From contig NZ_RJUE01000066.1 in NCBI RefSeq assembly GCF_024343735.1, positions 186,001 through 250,000 on the forward strand: a stretch of DNA of 64,000 nt, in the 5' to 3' direction. Under the pieces are notes generated by a model, which was given only the letters and a program-made list of their open reading frames with translations, was not told the DNA's origin and searched no databases. Shown here piece after piece: positions 26,934 to 36,132 of the stretch (the first letter of the stretch is position 1; every line of letters begins with the position of its first letter). A program made the position numbers and the translations under genes. This DNA comes from Lacihabitans sp. CCS-44. GTDB taxonomy: Bacteria > Bacteroidota > Bacteroidia > Cytophagales > Spirosomataceae.

Positions 26934-28640
26934 ATGAAAAATTTCCTGTTTTTATTTTTAACTCTTTATTGTGCATTTGCATTTGGTCAAAACCAAGGAG
27001 CATCAATAACAATAAACCTACCGAATAAGCCTTCGGCCAATACTGCAGATTGGACAAAAAGCACCCCGCCAGTTACGATAATCCTTCAGGGCAAAGGACC
27101 TGTTTCTCAGGAAAAGAACCCGAAAGAATTTCGCGTTTTTGCTTCAATTAAAATTGGAGACCAGACTGTTTGCGGTAAATTTAATTCGAAAAATGCACCT
27201 AGTTTTGAACTTACAACACCTGTAAAAACTTGGAGTGGAGCATCGGCACTTGGCCTTTTAGGAGACGATTGTGTCCTAAAACCGGGCCAATACCAATTTT
27301 GTGTTCAAGTTTTTAATATTGATGGAAGACAGGTGGCCGAATCCTGCAAGCCTTTTACAATAGAAGAGGTTAAACAAGTTAGTTACACAGCACCCAATTT
27401 GGTTTTCCCGGCTGACGGAAAAACTTTAACCCAAGCTGAAGAAAATCAAGCTATTAATTTTCGTTGGACACCTATATTGCCCAAACCCAATTCTACAGTA
27501 AAATACAGAGTAGTTGTTTTTGATGTTTTAAAAGGTCAAACTTTAAGCGATGCCCGCAAAAGAGGGGAAGTGTTATTTGAAAAAGAAATTGAAAACCAAA
27601 CCCAAATGCGATTAGGTGGACCAAGATGGGTTCCTAGAGATCCGCCAGTTAATTCAGATCAACCAAACTTTGGTTGGTATGTAGAGGCTAGAGAATTAGA
27701 TGGTAAAGTGTTGGCTATTAGTGAGACTGCGGGGTTTAAGATTATTATTGATGACCCTTCGCAAGGTTGTTTCGAAATAGATACATCTAGTTATAAAATA
27801 GAATGTAAAGGTTTTGATTTAGCAGGAAAACCAATTTACCATATTTCAAACTTGATACTAAAAAATATAGGGACAAATAATGGAAAAACCGGGTTAAATG
27901 GATTTTTCCCTACACAATCCTATATAACTCCTTTTGGTTTTACTGTTTCTAATCTAACCCCCGCACCTCAAGCGAGCATACTAACTAGTGGAAGTGTTTC
28001 TATAGGTTTTGATATAAATGGAAGTACTGCGAGTAGTGTTTCCTTTAATGTAAATAGTACTATTCCACACCCAACCAATCCTTCATTGTTTTGTGATAAA
28101 ATAATAGGGGTGACTCTAGACCTGCCGTTGTGTTACTGTAAAGACTGTGAAAATGTTAAAATAATAGATGCAAAACCAATCATCAATACAGCAACTTTAG
28201 CAAACCCTTCCACTGCCTCCTTTAATTTAACTGGAAATGTAACTGCAGGGCCAAATCCAATTTATGGTTTTGAAGTACAATTAGAATCATTGACTTTTAG
28301 TTCAAATCCTGGTGAATGTTCAGATGGAATATCACTGGTCTCAAATTCAGGGGTAATTACCAATCCTTTGGTTTCTGGAACTAGTACTTCAATTTTTCAA
28401 TACAGTACCACTCCAGGGTTATCTTCACTTAGCAAAGCTTTTAAATGGAAACCAAGTTCACCTACAAATGCGGCTTCGGGAATTCCATTTTCTTTTAATA
28501 TGAATGTTCCACCTAAACCAGCGTGGGCCATCCAACAAAACTGCTGCACTGTTGCTTACAAGGCTTGCTTCAAAGTAATAGTAGAATACGCACCATGTAA
28601 ATATTGTACCTATTTCATGTGTAAAGAATTTAAATACTAA
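26934..28640 (+). CDS. Secreted Ig/FN3-like protein with Cys-rich C-terminal module
   Basis: From the ATG at 26934 the product is 568 residues with a signal peptide ending at AFGQ. Residues about 25-150 form a beta-sandwich-like region (possibly TANFOR-type), and about 155-260 an FN3/Ig-like domain (APNLVFPADGKTL... INFRWTPILP...). The same two-part layout is found in the protein encoded at 33532. The C-terminal ~170 residues (from about 397) form a Cys-rich module. It starts with a CYCKDC cluster and ends with NCC-x5-C-x8-APCKYC-x4-C, and is shared with the next gene product. No T9SS sorting domain is seen. It is the first of five consecutive exported proteins. Function is unknown; a structural surface role is inferred. 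Confidence 0.7.
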   Translation: MKNFLFLFLTLYCAFAFGQNQGASITINLPNKPSANTADWTKSTPPVTIILQGKGPVSQEKNPKEFRVFASIKIGDQTVCGKFNSKNAPSFELTTPVKTWSGASALGLLGDDCVLKPGQYQFCVQVFNIDGRQVAESCKPFTIEEVKQVSYTAPNLVFPADGKTLTQAEENQAINFRWTPILPKPNSTVKYRVVVFDVLKGQTLSDARKRGEVLFEKEIENQTQMRLGGPRWVPRDPPVNSDQPNFGWYVEARELDGKVLAISETAGFKIIIDDPSQGCFEIDTSSYKIECKGFDLAGKPIYHISNLILKNIGTNNGKTGLNGFFPTQSYITPFGFTVSNLTPAPQASILTSGSVSIGFDINGSTASSVSFNVNSTIPHPTNPSLFCDKIIGVTLDLPLCYCKDCENVKIIDAKPIINTATLANPSTASFNLTGNVTAGPNPIYGFEVQLESLTFSSNPGECSDGISLVSNSGVITNPLVSGTSTSIFQYSTTPGLSSLSKAFKWKPSSPTNAASGIPFSFNMNVPPKPAWAIQQNCCTVAYKACFKVIVEYAPCKYCTYFMCKEFKY

Positions 28641-28661
28641 TTAATTTTTAAAGCAAAAACA

Positions 28662-31600
28662 ATGAAAAATATAAAAATAGTTTTTAACCTAATCTTAATT
28701 CTGTTGGCATTTCAGCAAAGTATATTTGGACAAAATGGTCAAAAAGCAGAATGTAATCTTGGTTCATCAAAGGCCTATGCTGCTCTATCTGAGCTATCCG
28801 TAAAAAGTGGTAAAGGGTTTACTCTCGCTCTTTCTGTTCCTGCAGGCGGATGTAGTTATGATATCACCATCGAAACAGGTCAAAATTTAGAACATATACC
28901 TACCACCAGTTATCCGCATCCTTTGACCCAAACATCTACAAGTCCTCCAAAATACACAGTTCATTTGGGTGCTGCATCGATGCAAAATATTGATCAAACC
29001 TTTAGATTCAAGCCTGGTGAAACCTGTAATGGAGAAAAAGGAACTTTTAAAGTAAAATACAAAAGAACTTGTGGTACTGTTATAGACAGTTGTGAAACCA
29101 CTTTAAGCATTGTGGCGGTTGCTCAAAACTATTGGACAGTTTCTAAAACTCATGTTTGGGGTGACTTACGAGGAGGAACTCAGATTTGGAAAGTAACGTT
29201 AGCTCAAGCTGCTCACCCATTTGGCGAAGGTGATTTAAACATATACTCTGGAACCATCAAAGATATGATTACACCAGGGCCAACAACAATAATAACTGGA
29301 GTAAGTACTACAGCCAGCGGTATAGGGACTAATACTGCAACATGGAATACCGGTACTATTAGTTCTTACACTTCGCAGGTTAATTATTATGTGCATACTA
29401 CTTCATGTGAACCTCTAAATTCTACTATTACCAACTGTTTAGATTATAATTTTTGTTTAGGTAAACCGGTAAGTTTAATTACTGACACTGAATTAACAGA
29501 ATTAAGTCCAAATAAAGTTTCAGAGAAAAATGCAAAAAAAGTACCTGGAATTGGAACACCGATTGACCCTCTTCCAAAAACATGTTGTGATAGAATTTCT
29601 GGTAAAGAATGTGCCTCGGTGGTACTTAAAGGTCAAAATATGGTAACTGCCCCATTGGCCAAATCACATTTATTTAGCTCTACCACAAATTATACAACTG
29701 GGTGTGGTGGTATTTATAGAATTACAATTTCAAATAATGGCAATGTCCCCATCGGTAATTTAAATTTAACGGATTTAATGCCAGCAGGAATTAACCCTAC
29801 CAAAATCACTATCTCAGGTACTGCAGGTTTGAATTATAATTTAAGCTTAACTGGTGGCGGTGGTCCATTTATAGGCAATACGGGTAGTTCTACTCAGTAT
29901 TTAGGTAGTTTCTCTGGTTTAAATTTCCAGACTACATCGGGGAGTTTAACTAATGATTATATTTATTTGGATATCGAATTTACAATTACTGGAGCCCCTG
30001 GCACTACGGTTAAAAACTGTGCTAAGCTCACTTTTGATGGCATCTTTAATGGTTCAGCCACAATTTGTGGTTTGCCTATACCACCAATAACTGGTAACAA
30101 TGTAACTGCCTGTGACGAATTTGTGATTGAACAACCTCGAGCTATTCCATTATTAAGAAAATGTGTGATAGGTACTGGCTCACATATTATTGGAGACAAT
30201 ATTAAATTTAGAATTTTAGTAGCAAACCATGGCTCAGCAAATTTTTCGGGCAACTTAAATGATTTATTATCTTCACCTCAAAGCCTAGAATTGGTTGGAA
30301 GTCCAACTTATCAATGGGGCATTGGTAATTATAATCCATATTCGAATGGTTATTTAGATTGTAACGCTTCAGTTCCAAATACAGGTATGCCAACATGGGT
30401 AACACCTAATCTTGCTGATTTAAGTAATCCAAAATGGGCCATAAACAATATGCCAGGAGATTGTAATCTATATAGTGCAAATTATTTGATTATCGAATTT
30501 GAAGCAAAAGTTAAACCACAGACCTATGGGCCTTACTATAACGAAGCAAAACTTGTAAGTTCAACAGGCACATTAAATGCTCAAGCTGGTTACAACATTA
30601 TAGCATTAGGGAATATCACTCCAACTAAACTAGTAAATAGTGCACCCGGAAATGCTTTTGCCTCCTCTTCTGCATTTGTTGACCCAGGAAATCCATTTCA
30701 GTTTTCACTTAGATTCATGAATACTGGCTCGGTAAATTTGAAAAATTTGAAAATAACTGATATGATGCCAACATGTGTTACTGTTGGTACGATATTTTCG
30801 ATTAAAAAATATTTATCTGGTAGTGTCACTGGGACAAGTGTTACTGGCACAACTCCTAGTATTGGAACTAGTTTTGGAACTGCAATAGCATTCTCTTCGA
30901 GTTTCGTTTTGAGTCCGGGTGATTTTGTGGAGGTTATTGTTAATGTTACAGCGAAGCCTAATTATGTAGGTGAATGTTGCAACCCTGGTTTTAAAATAGA
31001 TGCCGATAATACTCTTTCAGGAATTCATTTAGAAAATTATTCTGGACCTGCATGTATTAAGCCATTAAATTGTTGCTCTATTCCACAGTCATCGTTCAGT
31101 ATATCACCTAAACCCTCAAATTCAAATGATTGGCTTAATCTAAATGTTAATATTACAGCTGGGCCTATTCCGATACAAGAGGTTACAATTGCTCTAGTTG
31201 ACTATCATGTAATTTATAATTTTGAAGAGTGTAAACCATTAAAAATAGGTAATGGGGTTAGTAATATTCAAAGTATTAGCGGTGGGTTGCCATTCAATAT
31301 AGGAGGTAGTACTGGCTTATTACAAGCTATGGCATTGCAAAATCCAAATAATATCAGAAATCAAATTAGTTGGAATTTAGGTCAACCTACGTCGTTTAAT
31401 CTAACTAAAAGTATTCCATTATCTATAATGAGGCCTGATTTATTAAATATTCCGTGTTGTAATGGAGAGTTCTATTATTGCCTAAAAATTACGATAAAAG
31501 ATGCTAATTGTAATGTTTGTGAAAAACTTATTTGTTCAAAGGCACCATTATACAAACCCATTTCATTACCAGATAATATTGGAATTCAAAATCGTCTGAT

Positions 31601-31685
31601 GATGCCAACACAAAAAAGTGTCAACGAAAAATCGGAAATTTGTGAAAATTGCATTGAAAAGGAATCATTTCAAGATAAAAATTAG
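28662..31685 (+). CDS. Large secreted DUF11-repeat protein with Cys-rich C-terminal module
   Basis: The 1007-residue exported protein (signal peptide ending at IFGQ) contains at least three DUF11-like conserved repeats, near residues 316-440, 494-640 and 651-780. They show the typical YRITISNNGNVPIGNLNLTD and FSLRFMNTGSVNLKNLKITD patterns. DUF11 repeats build rod-like surface or spore-coat proteins. From about residue 798 follows the ~170-residue Cys-rich module also found in the upstream protein (ITAGPIPIQEVTIAL ... PCCNGEFYYCLK...CNVC...C). A short polar tail with two Cys ends the protein. The Ser/Thr/Gly-rich composition and lack of catalytic motifs point to a structural filament or adhesin. 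No T9SS sorting signal was recognised. Confidence 0.75.
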   Translation: MKNIKIVFNLILILLAFQQSIFGQNGQKAECNLGSSKAYAALSELSVKSGKGFTLALSVPAGGCSYDITIETGQNLEHIPTTSYPHPLTQTSTSPPKYTVHLGAASMQNIDQTFRFKPGETCNGEKGTFKVKYKRTCGTVIDSCETTLSIVAVAQNYWTVSKTHVWGDLRGGTQIWKVTLAQAAHPFGEGDLNIYSGTIKDMITPGPTTIITGVSTTASGIGTNTATWNTGTISSYTSQVNYYVHTTSCEPLNSTITNCLDYNFCLGKPVSLITDTELTELSPNKVSEKNAKKVPGIGTPIDPLPKTCCDRISGKECASVVLKGQNMVTAPLAKSHLFSSTTNYTTGCGGIYRITISNNGNVPIGNLNLTDLMPAGINPTKITISGTAGLNYNLSLTGGGGPFIGNTGSSTQYLGSFSGLNFQTTSGSLTNDYIYLDIEFTITGAPGTTVKNCAKLTFDGIFNGSATICGLPIPPITGNNVTACDEFVIEQPRAIPLLRKCVIGTGSHIIGDNIKFRILVANHGSANFSGNLNDLLSSPQSLELVGSPTYQWGIGNYNPYSNGYLDCNASVPNTGMPTWVTPNLADLSNPKWAINNMPGDCNLYSANYLIIEFEAKVKPQTYGPYYNEAKLVSSTGTLNAQAGYNIIALGNITPTKLVNSAPGNAFASSSAFVDPGNPFQFSLRFMNTGSVNLKNLKITDMMPTCVTVGTIFSIKKYLSGSVTGTSVTGTTPSIGTSFGTAIAFSSSFVLSPGDFVEVIVNVTAKPNYVGECCNPGFKIDADNTLSGIHLENYSGPACIKPLNCCSIPQSSFSISPKPSNSNDWLNLNVNITAGPIPIQEVTIALVDYHVIYNFEECKPLKIGNGVSNIQSISGGLPFNIGGSTGLLQAMALQNPNNIRNQISWNLGQPTSFNLTKSIPLSIMRPDLLNIPCCNGEFYYCLKITIKDANCNVCEKLICSKAPLYKPISLPDNIGIQNRLMMPTQKSVNEKSEICENCIEKESFQDKN

Positions 31686-31691
31686 ATAATT

Positions 31692-31735
31692 AATTTAAAC
31701 CAGAATCCAGATTTCTTTGGATTCTGGTTCAATTA
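31692..31735 (+). promoter_or_regulatory. Strong intra-cluster hairpin between two exported-protein genes
   Basis: AACCAGAATCCA (31698-31709) and TGGATTCTGGTT (31718-31729) form a perfect 12-base-pair stem with an 8-base loop, and AT pairs extend it outward. There is no T-run after it, so it resembles an mRNA-processing or stabilising hairpin more than a classical terminator. It separates the two secreted repeat proteins from the barrel gene. Confidence 0.6.
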
Positions 31736-31748
31736 ATAAATAAATCGT

Positions 31749-33518
31749 ATGAAAAAATCTATCATTTTTTTATTATTTATATTTGAGTATGCAACAGCTC
31801 AAAACCCATCCCCTCCAAAACTCACCATAAAAGGCACAGCTGGCCTAACCTACGACGGCTATGGCTTAACAGTAAATCCAAAAACACCAAGTTTTTACCC
31901 TGCTCGCAGGCCTTGGAACTTGGTGAGGTTTAATTTTCAGCCAGTTATTACTTATGGCAATTTTAAGATGCCCATGAATTTTAGCTTCAGCCCCATGCGT
32001 ACCAACTTCGGCAGTGCTCCTTTCGGCTTTGGTAATCTACCGGGCTTCCCGAAGCAGACTGTGAAACAATGGCTTACTAACCCAATAAACAGCATCGGGT
32101 TTAATCCTACTTATAAATGGGCGGAGGTGATGTTAGGTACACAATATCTCAAGTTTAGCGATTTGAGTACTGGAGACATCGGGGCATTTGGCTATGGGTT
32201 TTATCTAAAACCTGGGAAATTTAGAATTGGCTATTTTGAAGGTGTTAGTCAGCAAGCTTTTCAGACTGTCACGGGTTTGGCTTCTTCAAGCGGAATCGTA
32301 GATTTCCCGGGGGTTTATAAGCGTAAAATACGGATGGCACAGTTGGGAGTAGGCAAAGAAGATGTATATTTTGCCGGTTTCAATCTGGTAAAAGGCAAAG
32401 ACAATTTCAATAGTATTCTAAACCCAATTATTATCCCAACCAATCGAGCCACCACACCAGATGCTGCCGATAATTTCATTCTGAGCTTTAGCAATAATTT
32501 CAAAACAAAAATGGGCTGGTATGGGAAATCCGAAATAGCCACCACCATAAGCGATCGAAATACTCAAGCCCCTGGACCAAGCACGCTGGTTCCTGACTTT
32601 CTGCCGTTTATAAGAACCAACAGCAGTAGTTTTCGAGACCATGCCATGTTTGCCATTATTGGCAAAAAAACAAAAAGTTGGGATCTGGGAGCAAGCATAA
32701 AATGGCTCGGAGTAGGATATAATACGATGGGATATCCATTTGCTCAAAATGATAGGCTTGATTATACAGTAAATAGCAAATTCAATGCATTTAAGAATAC
32801 TACAAATGTGGTAGCCAGCCTAGGGCAGCGATTTGGAAACTGGAGTGTTCCAGGTTCCAGAACGAAGCAGATATTAGCAAATATCAATGTATTTTCTCAA
32901 ATTAATGAAAAGCTTAGCCTAAACACCAGTTACAACAATTTTGGTTTTCAAACCCCAGGATTATTAGGAATTAAAAACATTGGAAATGACCTCAACATTA
33001 GTCCTAATTATATTTGGACCACCATGAAAATGAGTAACCTTTTGAATCTTAGCTATAATTGGAGTAAGTATGCAGAGACTGTTCCAATTAACATAACCAC
33101 AACCAATAATACACACACCGCAATGTTGTTATATGCTCCAACATTCTTTAATAAACCCAACTTAAGTCCTGATTTCTCAGTGATGTTTTTTACAAACAAA
33201 TCTTCGATACCTTCCACAATGAACTTAATATCAACTACTACAGGATTAGGGCTGAGTTTGCCAAAACAAAAAATCAATTTGAAAGGCCAACTTATTTACA
33301 CAAATACGTCCATCAATACTTCTAGCCCGAGTAACTCAATATTGGCAACTTTGGGTATTGATTATAAAATAAATAAACGGCTAAAATGGAATACAAATAT
33401 GACAGGTACTTTCTTTAAATTTGGTGATGAACTGACACCGCCGCCTGCTTTGTTAGGAGCTCACTATTTAGAGAGTACTTTAAGGACATCGTTACAGTAT
33501 AAATTCGGAAAAGAATAA
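31749..33518 (+). CDS. Predicted outer-membrane beta-barrel protein
   Basis: The 589-residue protein has a signal peptide ending at ATAQ. It then has alternating hydrophobic/polar strands rich in aromatic residues (LVRFNFQPVITYG, FKMPMNFSFSP, FRIGYFEGV) and a C-terminal strand ending in LQYKFGKE. This is typical of a large outer-membrane barrel of perhaps 16 or more strands. I recognise no named family; it is about twice the length of PorP/SprF proteins and lacks their features. It is tightly followed (13 and 10 bases) by an Ig-like exported protein and an OmpA-family protein, so these three are very probably co-transcribed and may form one outer-membrane complex. Confidence 0.7.
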   Translation: MKKSIIFLLFIFEYATAQNPSPPKLTIKGTAGLTYDGYGLTVNPKTPSFYPARRPWNLVRFNFQPVITYGNFKMPMNFSFSPMRTNFGSAPFGFGNLPGFPKQTVKQWLTNPINSIGFNPTYKWAEVMLGTQYLKFSDLSTGDIGAFGYGFYLKPGKFRIGYFEGVSQQAFQTVTGLASSSGIVDFPGVYKRKIRMAQLGVGKEDVYFAGFNLVKGKDNFNSILNPIIIPTNRATTPDAADNFILSFSNNFKTKMGWYGKSEIATTISDRNTQAPGPSTLVPDFLPFIRTNSSSFRDHAMFAIIGKKTKSWDLGASIKWLGVGYNTMGYPFAQNDRLDYTVNSKFNAFKNTTNVVASLGQRFGNWSVPGSRTKQILANINVFSQINEKLSLNTSYNNFGFQTPGLLGIKNIGNDLNISPNYIWTTMKMSNLLNLSYNWSKYAETVPINITTTNNTHTAMLLYAPTFFNKPNLSPDFSVMFFTNKSSIPSTMNLISTTTGLGLSLPKQKINLKGQLIYTNTSINTSSPSNSILATLGIDYKINKRLKWNTNMTGTFFKFGDELTPPPALLGAHYLESTLRTSLQYKFGKE

Positions 33519-33531
33519 AATTCTTAGTGAA

Positions 33532-34431
33532 ATGAAACATTCAAAATATATAATACTTCTTACTCTTCTAATAGTATCTCATCTGAAAGGATTAGGTCAA
33601 ATTCAAGCCAATTTGATATTGAATAGTAATCCACCATCTTATTTGAGCGACTGGGGCAATGGCCGAGCCGGACAGTTATTGATAACTGCTGGAGGTGCAG
33701 CACAAGTAGACTTAATCGGAATTAAGATACGGACTAGTATTTTTGATAGTAATAAAGATTTGGTTTGTAAAAGCAATATCAATTCTGCCCAAACGATTGC
33801 ATTAAATCGTGGACAAAACACAATTCGAATGGACAGGGTACTTCAACTAGAAAACCAACAGTTTACGGCGTTGGCCAACAATTTGGCCCGAAGTGGAAAA
33901 TTATCCCCCGGCATTTATACCTTTTCAGTAGAGATTTTTGACGCCAATACTGGAAGGCAGATTGTAAATACAATTGAAAGGGTATTCAATCAGATAAATT
34001 ACGTTTTGCCCTATTTATTGAGTCCTGTTGATAAATCTTGGCTTGATGCCAACACTGCTCAGAGTGCCATTACTTTCCGGTGGTCAAGTTTGGTGCCACT
34101 TTCACAGGAGAAAACCACCTACCGACTTCAAGTATTTGAGATACTTAACAATCAAACTCCAATGCAAGCTTTAAGAAGCAACCAACCAATATTAGATACT
34201 TATGTTGATAGAACCACACAATACATTTGGCGGCCAAATATGAATATTAAAAACTCCATGTATAATACTTTCATTTGGACTGTTCAAACATTGGATTACA
34301 GAGGCGAGCCAGTGAACGTTCAGGACCAAAATAGTCAAGGCAGAAGCGAACCCAGAGTGTTCGGCATCTGCGGCGAAGCAGGTGCTGATAAAACCAAATG
34401 TGGTGAAGGTTACAATTGGCAATTTAATTAA
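33532..34431 (+). CDS. Exported Ig/FN3-like protein, paralogue of the 26934 product
   Basis: The 299-residue exported protein (leader ending at LGQ) repeats the N-terminal architecture of the larger protein at 26934. A first beta region (NLILNSNPPSYLSDWGNG...) ends with the LSPGIYTFSVEIFDANTGRQI motif, matching LKPGQYQFCVQVFNIDGRQV. A second domain (NYVLPYLLSPVDKSWLDANTAQSAITFRWSSLVP) matches APNLVFPADGKTL..INFRWTPILP. It lacks the Cys-rich C-terminal module and ends in GYNWQFN. It sits between the barrel and OmpA genes. It may be the subunit that docks the secreted proteins on the barrel, which is inference. Confidence 0.7.
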   Translation: MKHSKYIILLTLLIVSHLKGLGQIQANLILNSNPPSYLSDWGNGRAGQLLITAGGAAQVDLIGIKIRTSIFDSNKDLVCKSNINSAQTIALNRGQNTIRMDRVLQLENQQFTALANNLARSGKLSPGIYTFSVEIFDANTGRQIVNTIERVFNQINYVLPYLLSPVDKSWLDANTAQSAITFRWSSLVPLSQEKTTYRLQVFEILNNQTPMQALRSNQPILDTYVDRTTQYIWRPNMNIKNSMYNTFIWTVQTLDYRGEPVNVQDQNSQGRSEPRVFGICGEAGADKTKCGEGYNWQFN

Positions 34432-34441
34432 AGATCAGGCA

Positions 34442-36001
34442 ATGAAAAAAATAATATGTTTAATATCAATACTCTTGATTTATGGGTCGGTTATGGCTCA
34501 AAAAGACTCTCTCGTTAAACCTCCAACATTAGGTGTTCACTTTTTCTATAATGATTTCCAAACGCCGTACAATATCAATACAAATAGCCTAGGTTATGTT
34601 TTAAAGAATAATCTTTGGAACAAACCACTTAAAATGCAAGGTGGTTTTGGGATAGATTATACCCATGGACTAACAAAAAAAATTAATTTAAATGGAAACC
34701 TAAATACTAGCTGGGTGAACTATTTATTACCCGGCAGTATTCCATTTGGTAGTAACAACTTATTGCTAGATTTAAATGCTGGTGCGAACTTGAAACTGCT
34801 AACAGACCAGCATATAGTGGTGCCTTACATTAGTGGCAAAGTTGGTTTTTCGAAATATAAAAACCTAAGTGGAGTAAATATTATTCCAGGTGTAGGTTTT
34901 CAAATAAATGCATTCAATGAAGCCTTTATCAATACTTCGTTCGAATATCGTACACCAATAGGTAATAACCTGTCACCGCAATTATTTTATAGTATTGGCA
35001 TTAGTACTGGTATTTCAAAGAAAAAAACTCCGAAGCCATTGGTAGCAAAAGTACCGGAGCCAATAAAGCCAAAAGAACCGGAAAAGCTAGCAGAAGTTGT
35101 TAAGCCGATAACTAAAACCATTGCCGTTATTGTTAACGACGAGGCCACGGAACAGCCCTTGGAGTATGTAGAGGTAACACTAAAAAGTGCCGATGGAAAC
35201 ATTTTCACAGCACTGACAAATGGCGATGGCAAAGCTGAGTTTAAAGACATTGAAACAAACAATTACGAGGTTTTAGGTAGATTAAATAAAATAAATGCGA
35301 CTTCGGAAAATCTTAGCAAAGAAGACTTCAACACCAAGGGAAATCAGATTCAAGTAAAACTATCGCACAATGACCCGAGGTTTACATTAGTCGGAAATAC
35401 CATTGACAAGTCGAACAATAAGCCTGTTGGAAATACCATAGTGACAGTTTCAAACAACACCCAGAGTAGTACGGCCTTTGTAACTAGTAGAGAGAGCGAT
35501 GGTGAATTTAGATCACAGTTAGAATCAGGCAGTGACTTTGTGATTGTAGGAAAAAAAGCAAGCTATATCTCAAATATTGAAAACTTGAGTACCAAAGGAT
35601 TAAACAGAAGTGCTACACTATATGTAAAACTTCAACTCGGAATTGAAGAAGCAAAAGAAGGGAAAACAATAGTTTTAAACAAAATATTCTTTGCCACTGC
35701 GAAGTCAGAGCTTAATACTGCCACCTCACAAGATTTGCAGAAACTTATTCAATTCATGGTGGACAATCCTGAGACAAAATTAGAGATTCAGGGACATACA
35801 GACAATGTTGGAAATCTCGCCTCGAATATTAAGTTGAGTCAAAACAGAGCCAATAGTGTAGTAAATTATCTCAATTCAAACGGTATTGACAAAAATAGAT
35901 TAATTGCAGTAGGATATGGTCCAAACAAGCCCATTGCCACCAATGCAACCCCTGAGGGCAAAGCCCAAAACCGAAGAGTGGAAATGAAGGTGATTAAATA
36001 G
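34442..36001 (+). CDS. OmpA-family protein with N-terminal barrel
   Basis: From the ATG at 34442 the product is 519 residues with a signal peptide ending at VMAQ. Residues about 25-195 look like a small outer-membrane barrel (VPYISGKVGFSKYKN, FINTSFEYRTPIG). A Pro/Lys/Glu linker leads to two carboxypeptidase-regulatory-like segments (about 220-400). The C-terminal ~115 residues form an OmpA peptidoglycan-binding domain (LNKIFFATAKSEL, LEIQGHTDNVG with the diaminopimelate-contacting Asp, and NRRVEMKVIK). It should tie the outer membrane and its partner proteins to peptidoglycan. It is the last gene of the exported-protein cluster. Confidence 0.88.
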   Translation: MKKIICLISILLIYGSVMAQKDSLVKPPTLGVHFFYNDFQTPYNINTNSLGYVLKNNLWNKPLKMQGGFGIDYTHGLTKKINLNGNLNTSWVNYLLPGSIPFGSNNLLLDLNAGANLKLLTDQHIVVPYISGKVGFSKYKNLSGVNIIPGVGFQINAFNEAFINTSFEYRTPIGNNLSPQLFYSIGISTGISKKKTPKPLVAKVPEPIKPKEPEKLAEVVKPITKTIAVIVNDEATEQPLEYVEVTLKSADGNIFTALTNGDGKAEFKDIETNNYEVLGRLNKINATSENLSKEDFNTKGNQIQVKLSHNDPRFTLVGNTIDKSNNKPVGNTIVTVSNNTQSSTAFVTSRESDGEFRSQLESGSDFVIVGKKASYISNIENLSTKGLNRSATLYVKLQLGIEEAKEGKTIVLNKIFFATAKSELNTATSQDLQKLIQFMVDNPETKLEIQGHTDNVGNLASNIKLSQNRANSVVNYLNSNGIDKNRLIAVGYGPNKPIATNATPEGKAQNRRVEMKVIK

Positions 36002-36021
36002 TCAACATATTCAGCAGACTA

Positions 36022-36052
36022 AGCCCAGAAGAACCTTGTTTCTTTCTGGGCT
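36022..36052 (+). terminator. Hairpin after the OmpA-family gene
   Basis: AGCCCAGAA and TTCTGGGCT form a perfect 9-base-pair stem with a 13-base loop, 20 bases after the stop codon. No T-run follows, so its strength as an intrinsic terminator is uncertain. Confidence 0.5.
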
Positions 36053-36132
36053 GCTAGGTTTGGCAAAATCATAAATGCTGTTTTTTAAAGGGAAAAAGCA
36101 TTAAAAACTGGAATTGTAAATGGCAACAAAAC

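Noticed and set aside
31749-36001. Barrel plus OmpA protein as PorP/SprF-PorE type T9SS machinery
   Set aside because: The barrel is about 590 residues, twice the usual PorP length, shows none of its typical motifs, and the OmpA protein has its own N-terminal barrel. The similarity is only in gene order.
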